This document shows, piece by piece, positions 24,764 to 37,000 of a DNA stretch of 64,000 bases. The position numbers and the translations under genes are program-made. The notes below the pieces were generated by a model. That model searched no databases. It saw only the letters and a list, made by a program, of their open reading frames with translations, and was not told where the DNA came from. Each line of letters starts with the position of its first letter. Position 1 is the stretch's first letter. Source of the stretch: Plecoglossus altivelis (taxonomy: Eukaryota; Chordata; Actinopteri; Osmeriformes; Plecoglossidae); contig BROE01000011.1 in NCBI GenBank assembly GCA_036571765.1, positions 6,074,716 to 6,138,715 of the forward strand, in the 5' to 3' direction.

Positions 24764-27700
24764 CTTCTCACTCCATGAAGCATGATGACAGTCAAGTTGG
24801 AAAAACTTCAAACAACTAACAATAAGACACTGAGACAGGACAGGAAACAGACACTTGCAAGACACTAGACGGCTTTTGAGTAACAAAACAAATTCCCCTT
24901 ACGCTTTTATTCCTTTTGCTAAGGATAAGAATCGAATCAGAGCACCACTTTAAGCTACTTTGCGATGAGGTATTGAAGTCCATACTTCCTAATCGTCAGC
25001 GATCACACCCATGTACAGCAGCAGCAGTCTAGTGACAGCACAGACTCTTGCCCGTCTCTCTCTGGGTGTATTTGGTCAGTACAACAATCAAAAGAACCCA
25101 AAGGCAAAGAGCCGTGAGCGTCTTCCAACACTGTTCTAACACACAAGGCAGTGAATACTGGGGTGTAAACAGTGTGGGCTAGCTGTTGGCTGATGGCACT
25201 GGGCTGAGCAAGAGTAAACAGGATCTGCAGAGATCTGGACGGTCCCCTGTGTCACTAATTACCCCCACGCAGATGGTCTGAGTAAATGAATCAGGGGCTT
25301 GTAAACAGCAGTCCTTCTGCCCCTTTTCACACACACATACAGTACATATGCAGCTGTGTGGAAAGGAAGTAAGCGGAGGCACATTTCGGCTTCTACACTG
25401 ACAAGACTATCCCACCCTGAGCTGGCTCCTAAAACACTCCAAAGCCACTTATAGAAACATAATACGAATCTGTAAAACTCTGCATGCACTGATCCAGTCA
25501 GCATAACATTGTGTTCCCTTTTTAAAAAAAATACATGTTTTTAAACAAAGTCAAATCTCAAATGAAAGCTTTCAGTTTCAGCAAGTCCCTAATCATGATT
25601 GAAGGAAACCCGCCTTAGGGTTACACAAACATACTTGCTCCCTGGCCTGTTTTGCTGCCTCTTTCCAGGCTGAGAGAGCAACATACTGCCCTACTGTATA
25701 ATCAAGGAACCAGGATGCTGGCAAGAACTGCTGCAACCACAAGCAAACACACTCGATGAATAATCATGACAAAACAGGAAACTGCCATCAGGGAGTCCGG
25801 CCCTACTTACAAAGATCTCTCCTATTTAAACTTAACTGACTTGTCATGAGAAAAGACTAGGGTCATTTGACCACTTCCAGTGTAACAGTCGGTTCTACAG
25901 GTGGACATGCGGGCACAAATATCATAAGGCGTTGGCGCTATCGCAGTAATGACATGGCTGGGCAACAAGAGTTCACTTTAGGTGTTCATCATCCTGCGAA
26001 ATAATAAACAGACCAGGGGGAGGGTTAAGCCCACACGCAAGTCAGGGGGTTGCAGGTAGAGTTGGAGCAGGCAACTGGGAGGGGAGGGGGGAGGACAGTT
26101 CCTGCCAGAGACATGCCAGCTGGGAGGATCCTCATACCACGTTGATCTCCTTCTTCACTGCCAGGACAGGCAGCTCCTCCTCCACAGGCCCTGTCAGGGA
26201 CGACTGCTCCTCAGCAGGCAGGAAGCCTCTCCGGTCTATCAAACTGTAGTGGGACAGAGTGATGGAACAGAGGCAGAGAGGGGGGGCGGGCGCTATCCTG
26301 ACAAAGGAAGCCCAGTGAGTGACTATACAAGACAAGGAGAGAGGCCAGTTCTGCATGAGTGTGTGTGACCTATCAGGTAGAGGTATCCAACTGGAGGTAT
26401 CCAAGCTGGGTAAAAGATGCAGTGAAAAGCCACAGGAGGACTGAACTGACAGGCCTTACCTGGGGGGCATTGGCCCACAGAGAACAGTGCAGCAGTTTTT
26501 GAAAATGTTGTTGGAGCTGTATGGATTACTTGTGTCCTCCGCTCCACTCTTCCCCGACCATGAGCCTTTGATCTGGAACCAATGGTTTAAAGGGAATGTT
26601 ACCAGGACTACAGGAGTTCCACATATCTTCTGTGATACATCGAAAGTGCTACACACTTGTTAGCAGTACTCACATCTTCATTGGTGGTCAAGTTGGAAGC
26701 CACCAGATAGGTATGGAAGCCCGAGAGGCCCAAAATGGACCAAACAGAAAAGAAGCAAATTACCAGCTCCACTGCAGTGAAGAAAAGTGTCAAGGACAAC
26801 TGAGTCCAGACAACCAGGGGCTTGAGTAATGTCTTTAAAACTGTACGCTTAAATGGCAGGTCAGGAAAGATAATAGCACGCTATATGAGTCTGAAACTTG
26901 AAAGGATATCTGGCTGGACTCTCCTGAAGAGCAAAGATCAGGCCTTTCCCACCCTGAGACCCTGAAAAAAGAACAGAAAAATGCATGCCAAAACAGCCAC
27001 TGCAAAACAATCACCTAGAAATGGGTAGTAGAAAAGCACTGGGCAACACTAGCAAATGCAGTGACTAATGTCTGCTCCAGGAAGTTGACTAGTACAGTGA
27101 TGTGGTGAAACCCCAGGGTGTGGTGAGGGCGTGGTGGCACGTACGCAGAGCGAGGTGTGTGGTCACACAGCCGAAGATGAAGGCTGTCAGAAACGCCAGA
27201 GACACGATGAAGGTGTAGAAGAAGCGATAGTTGCGTTTCCCCACACAGTTCCCCACCCAGGGGCAGTGGTGATCGAAGCGCTCTGGGAGAGATGAGGCAT
27301 GGTTGAGGTGGGAGGGAGGGAGGGAGGGAGGGTTGTAAGTTCACCACCACTAATACAGAGCGGATCCCATATATCTAGGTCTGCATGGGGCTATGGGGCC
27401 ATGGGGTGGAGCTAACAGGCAGCCCGAATAACAGCCACAACATCTACATCCCAAGACATTTGAATATACGCCCCCCAAAATCGGACATATCAGACATTAA
27501 TGAGCTCACTAGAATAAAGGACAAAAGAACAGTTGATATTTTAAAAGTATTTTCAGCAAAACCAACCATGCATTATTCAATTCAAGTGTACAATCATAAG
27601 TAGGTTAACGATATTAAAATCTGCGTGGGATGCTTGTCGAGAATAACATACAGAATACAGCTAGTGAATGCAGCCAAGCTGAAGTCAGTAAAAGGCCTTG

Positions 27701-28845
27701 CCCTTTACGTGATAGAAAAAAACTCCTTGACGCCTCCTATTAAAGCTGATTTTCAAAGTGTCACTGTGCCAAGCAGGTGGCGGCCACCCTAAATGATTGA
27801 GCGTGGAAAGGTCAGGTGCGTGCCCCCCTCCCCCACTCACCCACACAGTTGTCACACAGGCTGCAGTGGGAGGTGCGAGGGGGTCGGAACATCTTGCAGG
27901 TGAAGCAGTACTTGAGCTTGACCACCTGCTGGTTGATGCAGATCTCCTTGGTACGCGGGGGAGGACGGTAGGAGGTGGAGCCGGTGGTGCTATCTGCAGT
28001 GGGAGCAGGAGGGACGAGATGAACAGGTTTCTTCCAGGAGTAGGGATATGTTACATGATAGAAATTCATTGCTCCGTCGTGTTCCTATTCTGTTTAGAAG
28101 TCGAGTCATGAGGAAATAATCGGTATGTGTAAAAACATTCTAAAAGCATACTATTACCATAACCAAGTGTTCAAAGGAAAGTACAGCAATACAAGCACAC
28201 AGCTAAGGCAGAAATTGAAGTTTAATCATCTGTGTTTCCACAAAATAACACTTTAACAGCCTTATGAAAAAGCCCCCTCTGGGTAGTAACGTTTGTCTTC
28301 ATCCTTCAATGGCAGACAAGACCAAAAATATCCCCACTTACTGACAACCGATGGAAGCACTTGCTTTCATCTTGAAAAACCCAAACCCTCACGCTGATCA
28401 GCACCTCCAATAAACCTGCGTGCTGCTTTCCGGAGAGAACTGAACGAGGCTGTATGCAAGCCATTATATCGGTGTTGTCAACGGTAATTAGGGCAGAATG
28501 TCCTTTAAATTTTCACACAATTAAACGGCAGTGGCCAAGCCTGGGGGGCAAACTCACACTGAACAACAAGCACAACCATAGCAGTTCAAAGAGTACCAGC
28601 TCTGCTATGGTTCCCTCAGTAAGGGGTTGAGGGAGTTTTAAAAAAGCAGCCTGGGATTTACTCTGTTAAATCATTTGTGGTCTAATTAGCCTAATACTTT
28701 TCTTTCAAGGGGGTAGACATACAAACTCAAATGGAGATGAATAAAGAAAGAAAATGTACAATTAAAATCACTTCCAACTATTCCAGTGACCAAAGTGATC
28801 TGAAAGGATGCTTGAGTTTCAGTCAGAACTTAAGCAAACATGCAT

Positions 28846-28884
<39 letters not shown>

Positions 28885-29645
28885 ATTCAAGGCTATGCTT
28901 GCCACGTTCTCACCAATCTGCTTCTCTATGTCTGCAGCCTCCTCAGGCGTGGCCCTGGGAAGGATGCCTGGGTCAGTGAAACTGGTCTGGAGCAGGGTGA
29001 TGAACACAAACACAAAAAGCACTCCTCCAATCACAGGAATGCAGCTGGTCAGGTGCTTCACCAGGAAAGGGCAGCTGTGAGGGTGGCCATTCGACCAAAA
29101 AGAGAACAAGATTGATTGCAGAGCTCTGTAGTAACAGTTGCTATTGGGCTGCATTACAATGTTCTACTAATTAAGAGTGTGTCTATACCAAACTCTCTGC
29201 CATGCGAAATGTGTCAAAGCAGAAGTGATTTACAGAATCACCTAGTTTGGAGTCTTAATCAACTTTTCATAATCTAATCACCTCTTTCTCTCCCCCGAGA
29301 CGCAACACATATTTCAATACACTAAATCTTGGAAAAGGGTGAACAAAAGGCATGCAATTTTAGTACTATTCTCCCAATTGTTAAAATGATGACTTACTCG
29401 AATATGAAGAATAATCCACTTGTCACTAGTATAAGACCAAGTGTAAGGGGCAAGACCCCACTCTGGCGGGCCAACATGATCCGTCCATCGCAGTAAAAGC
29501 GATTCTTGCCTGGAAAAACTTCCCATTTCCTCTTAGCTCTCTTAACGTTGTTCTTGACATTTTCAGCAGCGGCTGGTGGATTCGGTGTTGGTGCCGGGGT
29601 TGAGAGCGCCTGTGGGTCAATTTGCTGATACTCGCAATTTTTCAT
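22798..29645 (-). CDS. zdhhc18: Zdhhc18 palmitoyltransferase, 475 aa, 9 exons
   Basis: DHHC-family S-acyltransferase of the ZDHHC9/14/18 subgroup, a four-pass Golgi/endomembrane enzyme that attaches palmitate to cysteines of client proteins. Exons: 29398-29645, 28914-29074, 27841-27993, 27145-27282, 26910-26961, 26674-26776, 26460-26572, 26138-26243, 22798-23151; all phases close. The N-terminus starts MKNCEYQQI, matching the subgroup start, so I reject the upstream Met at 29702. Visible: RKWEVFPGKNRFYCDGR before TM1; TM1-2 in exons 1-2; TDPGILPRA; cysteine-rich domain from Cys166-x2-Cys169 to the catalytic Asp191-His-His-Cys194 opening exon 4; TM3-4; and TTNE at 281-284 (the conserved TTxE motif). 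Intron 5 is U12-type AT-AC. The last exon encodes a low-complexity Pro/Ser-rich tail of 117 aa that I recognise less well. Identity is strong; the tail exon is moderately supported. Confidence 0.93.
23152..26137 (-). other. zdhhc18 intron 8, about 3 kb
   Basis: Separates the last two exons. It contains the 19-bp minisatellite at 23970-24176 and a CA microsatellite at about 24735-24761. No nested gene seen. Confidence 0.6.
23970..24176. repeat. 19-bp minisatellite (CAGCATGCAGGYAGGAGGR)
   Basis: Nine full copies and two partial copies of a 19-nt unit, differing mainly at two positions (C/T at unit position 12 and A/G at position 19). Each full copy carries the palindrome GCATGC. The array lies in intron 8 of zdhhc18; open frames across it are artefacts. 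Confidence 0.95.
26132..26243 (-). CDS. zdhhc18: zdhhc18 exon 8 with read-through short C-terminus
   Basis: This exon encodes SLIDRRGF and the acidic tail VEEELPVLAVKKEINV. The donor is GTG|GTATGA at 26137. If it is not used, translation reads one more Val and stops at TGA (26132-26134), giving a 359-aa protein close to the mammalian 388-aa length. If it is used, the phase-0 junction joins the exon at 23151. Both forms are inferred; no canonical polyadenylation hexamer lies close downstream of the short stop. Confidence 0.6.
26777..26909 (-). other. U12-type AT-AC intron (zdhhc18 intron 5)
   Basis: A 133-nt intron begins ATATCCTTT, an exact match to the minor-spliceosome AT-AC 5' splice site. 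It contains the branch-site-like TCCTTGAC at 26789-26796 with the branch A at 26790, and ends in AC 13 nt later. Splicing here joins CCA-GCC-AG to T-GCA-GTG-GAG and yields PASAVELVICFF, which lines up with PASVLELVICFF-type sequence in vertebrate orthologues. No GT donor is available at the required point. Confidence 0.88.
28848..28882. repeat. GT microsatellite in zdhhc18 intron 2
   Basis: A run of about 17 GT units on the plus strand, starting about 30 nt inside the intron from the exon 2 donor at 28914. Confidence 0.92.
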
Positions 29646-30988
29646 GGTTTGCGACATACAGTTTAGAAAGGGAAGCGATGTCCTTTCAGATGCGGACGTC
29701 AACAGTAGCTTAGCAAGTCGTGCAACTGACTATTGTTTGTCAACTCCAGCTCCAGCTAGACGCCGGATCAGCTAACTACATTGCATTGGATAGCCAGAAG
29801 CTAGCTACAAGGACAGGAACTGACTAGTAGTTAGCTGGGTAGCTACCATACCCCCCGACAATGACACGTTCATGACCAAAATATGCCGATGACACTTGTT
29901 TTATCTCACAAATGATCATTATCATAACTTTGCTGGGGCACGCCATCAAGAACATATTTGTTTACTTGTGTAGACCAACATTTCTGACTAGTAAATTGCT
30001 ACTGAAGTTTTAGAGATCCTGTCAACTGTGCATGGCTAGTAGTAGCAGGCTAGCTCTAGCTAGCTTTCAGTATCTGGCATACAGTGATTCACGACGTAAA
30101 GCCGAGATATCGTCTCGCTAGTCTAGCCAACTGATAGCTGTCAAGCCGACAATAAAGAAACGCGCTGGCAGCTTGTTAGCATCGATGCTCTAAATTATAA
30201 AAAAGGGTAATCATACCAGGGCTATAAGAGAATGGTCTTCTTTGTGCTTCCCAGTTATGTAGCTATGTAGCTGAAGTGGCTAGGCTAGTTAGCGCTCAAG
30301 TACTTTCAATTGTATCGCTGTCTGAGTAACTGACCGAACATATTTTATAAAGCTAGGGAGATCACACGTTTCGCTCTAAATGTAATCACAACTGAGAGTT
30401 CCAAACGTCCAAAATGGTTAAACTGAACTTTTTGTTAATATACCAGACCGACTACCGCTACCCTGTGCACGTCAGTCTCCGGCAACGATAGCTTGATGTG
30501 TTTGTTAGTGTTAACTGTTCCGTGATTTGCTGATAAATAGTGACGTTCAAGCATCTCAGTGGAGCACATTTTAAAGGGCAAACCCGCAACTTCGCAGTCA
30601 TTTTAAACATGGCAAATTATTCTTAACGCAAGAATCAAACGCGTTGTTAGAGAACAGCTTCCCGCTGATTTGGTGAGAAAATAATCGTTTCTGTGGTACA
30701 TTAGATGCTGATGGACAGTTTCGAAAATGAACTCAGTACCTATTAAACAAATTGTGACTCCGATTGCGTTCTAGGTATATGTATGTCAAACATGCAGCAA
30801 AGGTTAAATAAAATAATTTGATATTGTGGAAGTGTGACACATTTGACTCCCTACCCATCATATCATCTGACAACACAACAATATGAATGTAATGATCGTG
30901 TCACTCCGAAGTCTCACAGTACAATCTCCCCTTCATTATGCAAATAAATCCACACGAACCAAACAGTTAACATGAGCTTATTCTTGTT
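29646..30988. other. Intergenic and promoter-proximal DNA between fsip2-like and zdhhc18
   Basis: About 1.3 kb containing the zdhhc18 5' UTR and promoter and the end of the fsip2-like transcript. The part at 29740-30130 is rich in irregular AGCTAG/TAGCTA motifs. No open frame of note and no clear TATA box could be tied to a start site. Confidence 0.5.
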
Positions 30989-31032
30989 TTTATTAAGAAT
31001 AAGAAATACAAAGTTTTTTTTTACGAGGTTTT
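30989..31032 (-). terminator. Probable polyadenylation signal of fsip2-like
   Basis: AATAAA on the minus strand (TTTATT at 30989-30994) lies only about 40 nt after the stop codon, suggesting a very short 3' UTR. Confidence 0.5.
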
Positions 31033-34000
31033 CTACAGCGGGGAGATCCTCCCGGAGCAGCTGGGATCGGGAGAATCCTTCATTAACAGCCTATGCATCA
31101 AGTGCTGCGTGAGGTCATTTGTGAGCTGAGATGTGTTGGAGCAGGTAGCAGTGGACCTGGAACAAAACGTGTGCGGCTCTTTGAGCGGACTGTCATGGCT
31201 CCTTCCAGGATGGGAGGTCTTCCTGCTGCTTCTAGGTACATCAAACGCCATGGAGCTAGCCACCCGTTTGGCAGGCTGAAGGTGTCTGCGGGGGGAACCT
31301 TTCTTCCTGCTCTGCAAGCGGTCGTCAAGTTGGTGAGGAACTCTCTGGCTGCTGGTGGGGCAGGGCTGAGCAGGGGGGGTCGGCACCTGTGTTTTAGAGT
31401 CTATGAAAAGTGAAAAGTGTTCAATTAACTGATATGTAAGTGTATATCTATGAACTTACGATGTCATAGTTAATTAAGTGTGATGCTATGGCTTCTTTTT
31501 CTTTCTTTCTATGAATCAACTCACCCAGTGTGTCCATCAGTTGATCCTGTTTGATATTATGTTGTGGGCACTCTTTTGTCCCTGGCTGAGAATTCGTCAC
31601 TCCAGGCAAGGCCACATGTTCAGTCATCAGCTTGCGTGCAAACATCTCCACAGTCATTTGTAAAAGATTCAAAGAGGGCTTTGATAGTCTTGCCTTCAGC
31701 AGGCCTCTTCTGTCAGCCTCGGTGCTTTGACCTTTTCCTGTAGATGTGACCTCAGGGTCAGGCTCCGGAGTCGGACGTACTCTATTCGCACGTAGATTTT
31801 GCAGCCCCAAACCTGACACTTTGGCTTTATCCCTTTCGCTGATTTTAGGAAGATAAACATCCTTTGCGTTGTCGGGCTGGGTTGCCTTTGAGCTATTTGA
31901 TTGGGACTGCTCCATTGGTATGCCTGCAGTATTAGTCTCAGCAATAAAGTCAGTACCAGACAAGCAAGGATTGAAGGAGCTTGTGACTGGAGCTGTTGAA
32001 TGTTGTCGCGCGTGCTTAACCATCTCTTGAGGACAACGAGCTTCACGAGCGTGATTGAACATGGCATTGGATAAAGCAGTGGCCAGATGTTCAACTGACT
32101 GCTTGTCGCCATCATCCACTGCGGTTTGATTATTACCGAGTGTCTGAAGGATCTGAAGGATGCTGCGTTCGACCTCCAGACAGCTCTCAGCCATTGTCTC
32201 TGCCAGGTTCTGTCTGGCCTTGTGGCACTGACCTTGAGTGACGAAAGTCCTCAGCTTGCTCACCACCATTTCTAGGACCTCTTTATAAGCATGATCGACC
32301 CTAGAGTCTTGTGACGCTTCTGGAAAAGGCTTGGTACTGTTAATTGACATGGCTCTGACAAAGTGGCGCAGGTTTGCCATAGAGCTGCTGGTACTGCTAC
32401 CCGAGGCCTCGGCAAGCTTCTGAATGACACTAGAACTGATATCAGTAGCTACAGCTGATGCCAAGGTACGGCTTCGCATGTTAGTCAAGGAGACACTCTT
32501 GGTGATGGTGTTAGGGGACCACTTGTTCTTTGCAACAAGGCCAGATGTAGGTCTCACAATGTCGGCGGACATGTTTTCGAGAATTGCACTTATGGGACCA
32601 ACTGTGGCCTCCTGCAACTTCACCTTGAAGCTGTCAGGAGGACTCACACATCTGCTATTGGCACTGAGCACATCTGTTAAGGTCGGTGCCATCGTATCCC
32701 CAGTTGTTAAAGTTGCTGAGTACTTTTGTCTGATCTTACCCACAAGAATCTGGATGACCTCACAGAGCAGACGGCTCTCTTTCGTTTGTTTGCCACTGAT
32801 ATTATCATGTCCCATCCATCCATGTCGCCTCTGAATGGTCTGGAGGATCCACAGTGTCACTCTGATCGAATTTGGATTGGCTGCTAAGAGGGACCTCAGA
32901 TCCGCCTTACTCGAGACACGAAGCACCGGGATCTCAGACACCGACTCCTTGGAGCGTGTTGATTGGACGCTAGGGAGCGTCATGTTCTTTTGTGACAAGG
33001 TGCTGTCCTTTAGACTACCCACGGGCTCACAAAGGTTATTGCCATTATGTATTTCATGCATGAGAACATTAATTATTCTGTTAGCGTATGGCAGAATCTC
33101 CGCATTGGAGACCTTTTCTTGACTCGGCTGTAGGTCAAGACACAGAGAGCTAGAGCGACCTCCGAGAAGCTTTCCTGGGGCGTCGAAGTCTTCCCCAGGG
33201 CTCTGGAAATGGGGCTCCTGACCCGCAGACACACAGCAGAGGGGGCCACTGACAGGCCTTGACCCAGGGGAGCTGGTTGTCAAGTTAGGTGAATTTCGGT
33301 CCTCTGGAAAGAGGACGACATGCCTCTCCTCAATCAAAGCATCGATGACCTTCTCCAGTATTTCATCCACCTGGTCAGAAGATAACATCATGCTCCTTGA
33401 AAGGTTTATGAACAGGCATTCACGGGGCTCACATCCATCCTCTTCATCCAACTGCATCTCAAGGCCTTCTGTAGCGGAGGAGCTCAGTTCATCCTGAACA
33501 TTACCATCAACTTCCTTTGTATCCATTTGGATTGTTTGGAATCCTCCAGGGGTCGGAACGCACGAATCGCCCCTGAATTCTCTCTCAGCAGTGACAGCAG
33601 GCTCCTCTATGTTCACCACCATCATAGCTTCCCTATATGGTGGATTCACCTCCAATGCCTCGGTAAGTTTAGCTTCTGTATCCAAACTCCCCTCTGCTTC
33701 AGCCTCTTGTTTGTACTCGGTCCTCTGATCTGTAACAGTCTCCCCTTTCTTCTCCTTGGTGTCAGACAGGAAATAGACAGAAGCGTTCACTTCGTGTGCT
33801 GCCATGTCTTCTTTCCTGTCCTCCAACGAGGGAAGATCTTCTTCCTTGGTGTCAGACAGTGCATCCACAGCAGTGCCCACTCCATACGCCTCCACCTCGG
33901 GAATTATATCCCCATTTACTTCTTTCTCTCTAATGGCTCTCTCAGATGTTGCAGCAACCTGGTAAAATTCCTCGAATGGAATGTCCTTGTTTATTCCTCT

Positions 34001-37000
34001 TGAAAGATCCTCAACAACTCTGGATTCTCCCCTTTCTTCCATATGAAGGTTGCTGCTCTTACTTTCATCCTTCCTGTCTCCCGGATTCACGGTTGCTTTG
34101 ATTACGTCCTGTAACAGACCCTCTACTTTCACAAGCAAGCTTGCCCGGGAAGATTCGAAAGGCGAAATGCAGGTAACTGGGGGCAGCTCGTTTTTGGGGC
34201 TCATGAAAGGTGAGAGCGGGGCCTCCGGCCTCTCAAGGGAAGTCGCATTACGATTTTGCTCAGGGACAGGAAGAGCGGCGCTTCCTGTTGGTCTCTGTGA
34301 AGTGGAGGAGCTGAGGCTGCCACTGAAAGGCCGGTAGTACTCAGATGAAGACATACTGCTCTGGGTAGTGGTTGGCGTGTCACTGGAGCGGGACATCATC
34401 CGCTCCTGCTCAAAGGCCATAATTGCTGGGATGAGGATATTGTTCACCTCCTCCACCACTGTGACAACCACTTCCCTCATGATCATCTGCAGCTCTTCAG
34501 ATGTGATCTGCGTGGGTGGAGACACAGGTTTGTACTGTCTGTACCTAAATGATACATCTAGATTATGGTGTAGTCAAAAGGCCGCAGCGCTACGGCTAGG
34601 TTAAGACCTAACTCACAGTTCCTTTGAAATTCTCCTCCAGTAGCGTCTGTTGTCTGCAGAAAACAACATTAAGAATTCATAACAACAGAATACATAGCCT
34701 TCCAAATGCATTTATTCCGTAACAACAAAGAGAATATGGCATTTGTCCATATAAGTTCTACCTAGGTAAAGTGTATTAAATGTCCTTTGGCCTGTAGACT
34801 TACATTTCAGACAGCTGCCAGGAGATGGACTGGAAGGAGCCAGAATCTTCAATCAAACTGCCACAGGTTCCGAGTAGAGATGACGCATTACTAGCACGTC
34901 CCTCATTAACTTAAAAGAAAATTTGCATTAGTACAAAACACTTTAGGCGGATCTTATAAACTGAGTTTGAATCAATCGATCTGATGGACAGACGTCTGAC
35001 TTACATGGTTGAGGGCTGTGTGCAGAGACAATGGATCTCTTTGTCACTGCCACAACCATGTTTTGACACAAAGATGACAATTCCTACAAAGCAAGCGCAA
35101 CTTCACTGAGCACAGTGATGTAGTATATGTACTTATACCATAGACCAGAAGAAATAGATGAACTCACTGTCTTTACACCAGAACCAGGCTCTGTGGATGT
35201 CCAGGGTTTACAGTCTAAAGAACTTGGGTTGGCTGAGGCAGTTCTCTCCACTGATGAAACAACAACATTTGATCCCTCTTACACACAAAGCTAACTAGAC
35301 TCATGTGTTTCCTGCTCGGAGCCTTTATCTAAGGGAAGCCATCACCTTGTTTCATCGTTGGATCCAGAGTAACCTTTTCTGCACACGAAGTCTCATTTTC
35401 AACAGTCTCACGCTCAGGTCGTTGCCTCTGTGTTTTCAGATACCTCCTAAATGCACAACCATCTGGTTTCTAAATCGAGAAATAACAACAAAATAAATCC
35501 GACAGATAAAAAAAGAAGGCACGGTTGATGATTAAACAAACTTTAGGAAAATATGACACATTCAGTACCTGCTTTTCTTGTTCCCTCTAGTCACTCACCC
35601 CCTTATTCTTCAGCCTCATCTCTCTCCTGACCTCCCTGGTGATCTCCTCCAGTATGTGACGACCCTTAGACTTCCACACCTGGGGATGACGAGTCAATAA
35701 GGAAGGGTACAACTGCACTTAACAGCACCTGAATGAACCGTCCTACAAAAAACGAACAAATCTTACAAAATGTTGGAAAGCTTTATAAGGGGTTCCTGTG
35801 ATACTTACCATCTCAGACCTGTAGGTGGCGCTTGAGCTGTAGTCTAGGCACAACTTGTTGCTCGGAGTGATGCTTGGCAGCTTTGGAACCAAGCTGTCGG
35901 ACTTTACTTCACTGGCAGGTGATAACCTGAAACATATTTTTGATAGATTATTCTGTCACTCATACTGAGGTGCCCATATCAGAGTTCCAGTCCAGGGTGT
36001 GTTCCCTGACCTAAACTGGTTGCCCTGTATATTAAAGATGTTTCTCCCTCTCTGCAGCAGCCAGTCAGTGACATCAGACATGGTCACACTAGGGGTAATC
36101 GTCCCCTGTTGCTGTAGGGTCAAAAACCTCTGCACAAACACTTTCTGTAAGGAAAAACACAAGAAAATACTAGTGATCCTTGTTCCTATGGTGATAATGG
36201 CGTCAAACCATTAGCAACATTTGGGTTGCAACCAGTCAGGTTGGGCTCACCTGCTCTGCCCTGAATCTGCGGCACCAGTCCAACTCCACATCTGTTAAGT
36301 GTTCTTTGTACCTATTGAGCTCCCGAAGGGAACATATTACCTGCAGAGAAATAAGAATGGGCAGCAAACAGTTCGAACATGACAAGGATCAGCCACTAGG
36401 AATGTTATTGAGTCGTTTTTTTAAAAAGAAATCCAGAACGATTTGAGCTCACTTTATTATCCTTGGTTATGAACCGTCCAGCGATTAGTTTTTGATGGAT
36501 GTCTTTCCGGTGGAGGTAATGCCGTAAATAAGGATCGTGCAAACTGCTGTATTCTGAGTTCAGCAGGTGTCCGTAGGGATCAGTGAGGTCAAAAGTACTC
36601 TTGGGCTGTATCAACTGGAGTCAAAATGAAACATTCGTTTTCCCCATCAGTCCCTTTTGTAGTCAAATAATTCACATTCATATATTCCTTGGCAGAAGCT
36701 ATATAGATTTTAAAATGTATTACCCTCTCGCCGAGTCGTGTGGTGTGATACACATTTGACACACCAGCAGCAACTGCTAACTTTCCTCGGACAGACAGGT
36801 CCAATGGATGAATGCTGCTCGGATCGCCATCATTCTGGAATTCATTTCAACAAGATATAAAAACCTAACGCACCTGAGCTTTAGTTCCATAGTTCATAAA
36901 TTGGTTGGTTATGGATTACAAGCTTAAATTAATCTTTGCATAACAGTCCCCCGTTGACATTATCAAATTAATTCATGAAATGTGGATACTTTTCTTCTTA

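Noticed and set aside
26899..26921. GT-AG splice alternatives at the end of zdhhc18 exon 5 (for example at GA|GTCCAG)
   Set aside because: They remove the conserved SPAS residues and match the donor consensus poorly, whereas the AT-AC pair restores the family sequence exactly.
29646..30988. pigv between zdhhc18 and arid1a
   Set aside because: No hydrophobic multi-membrane frame of that size exists anywhere between 29646 and 39704.
31381..31395. Acceptor CATAG|ACTC for the last fsip2-like exon
   Set aside because: It would put the exon in a different frame of lower quality; the nearby CACAG|GTGCCG site is phase 0 and gives the longer, more protein-like tail.
34523..34525. GTG as a translation start for the 1,025-codon frame
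   Set aside because: The frame is an internal exon: it continues upstream to a CAG acceptor and twelve phase-consistent exons with FSIP2 motifs precede it.
35455..35460. Acceptor CCAG|ATGG for fsip2-like exon 8
   Set aside because: It gives an immediate frame with a stop; the acceptor nine bases upstream (TTTAG|AAACCAG at 35469) keeps the frame open.
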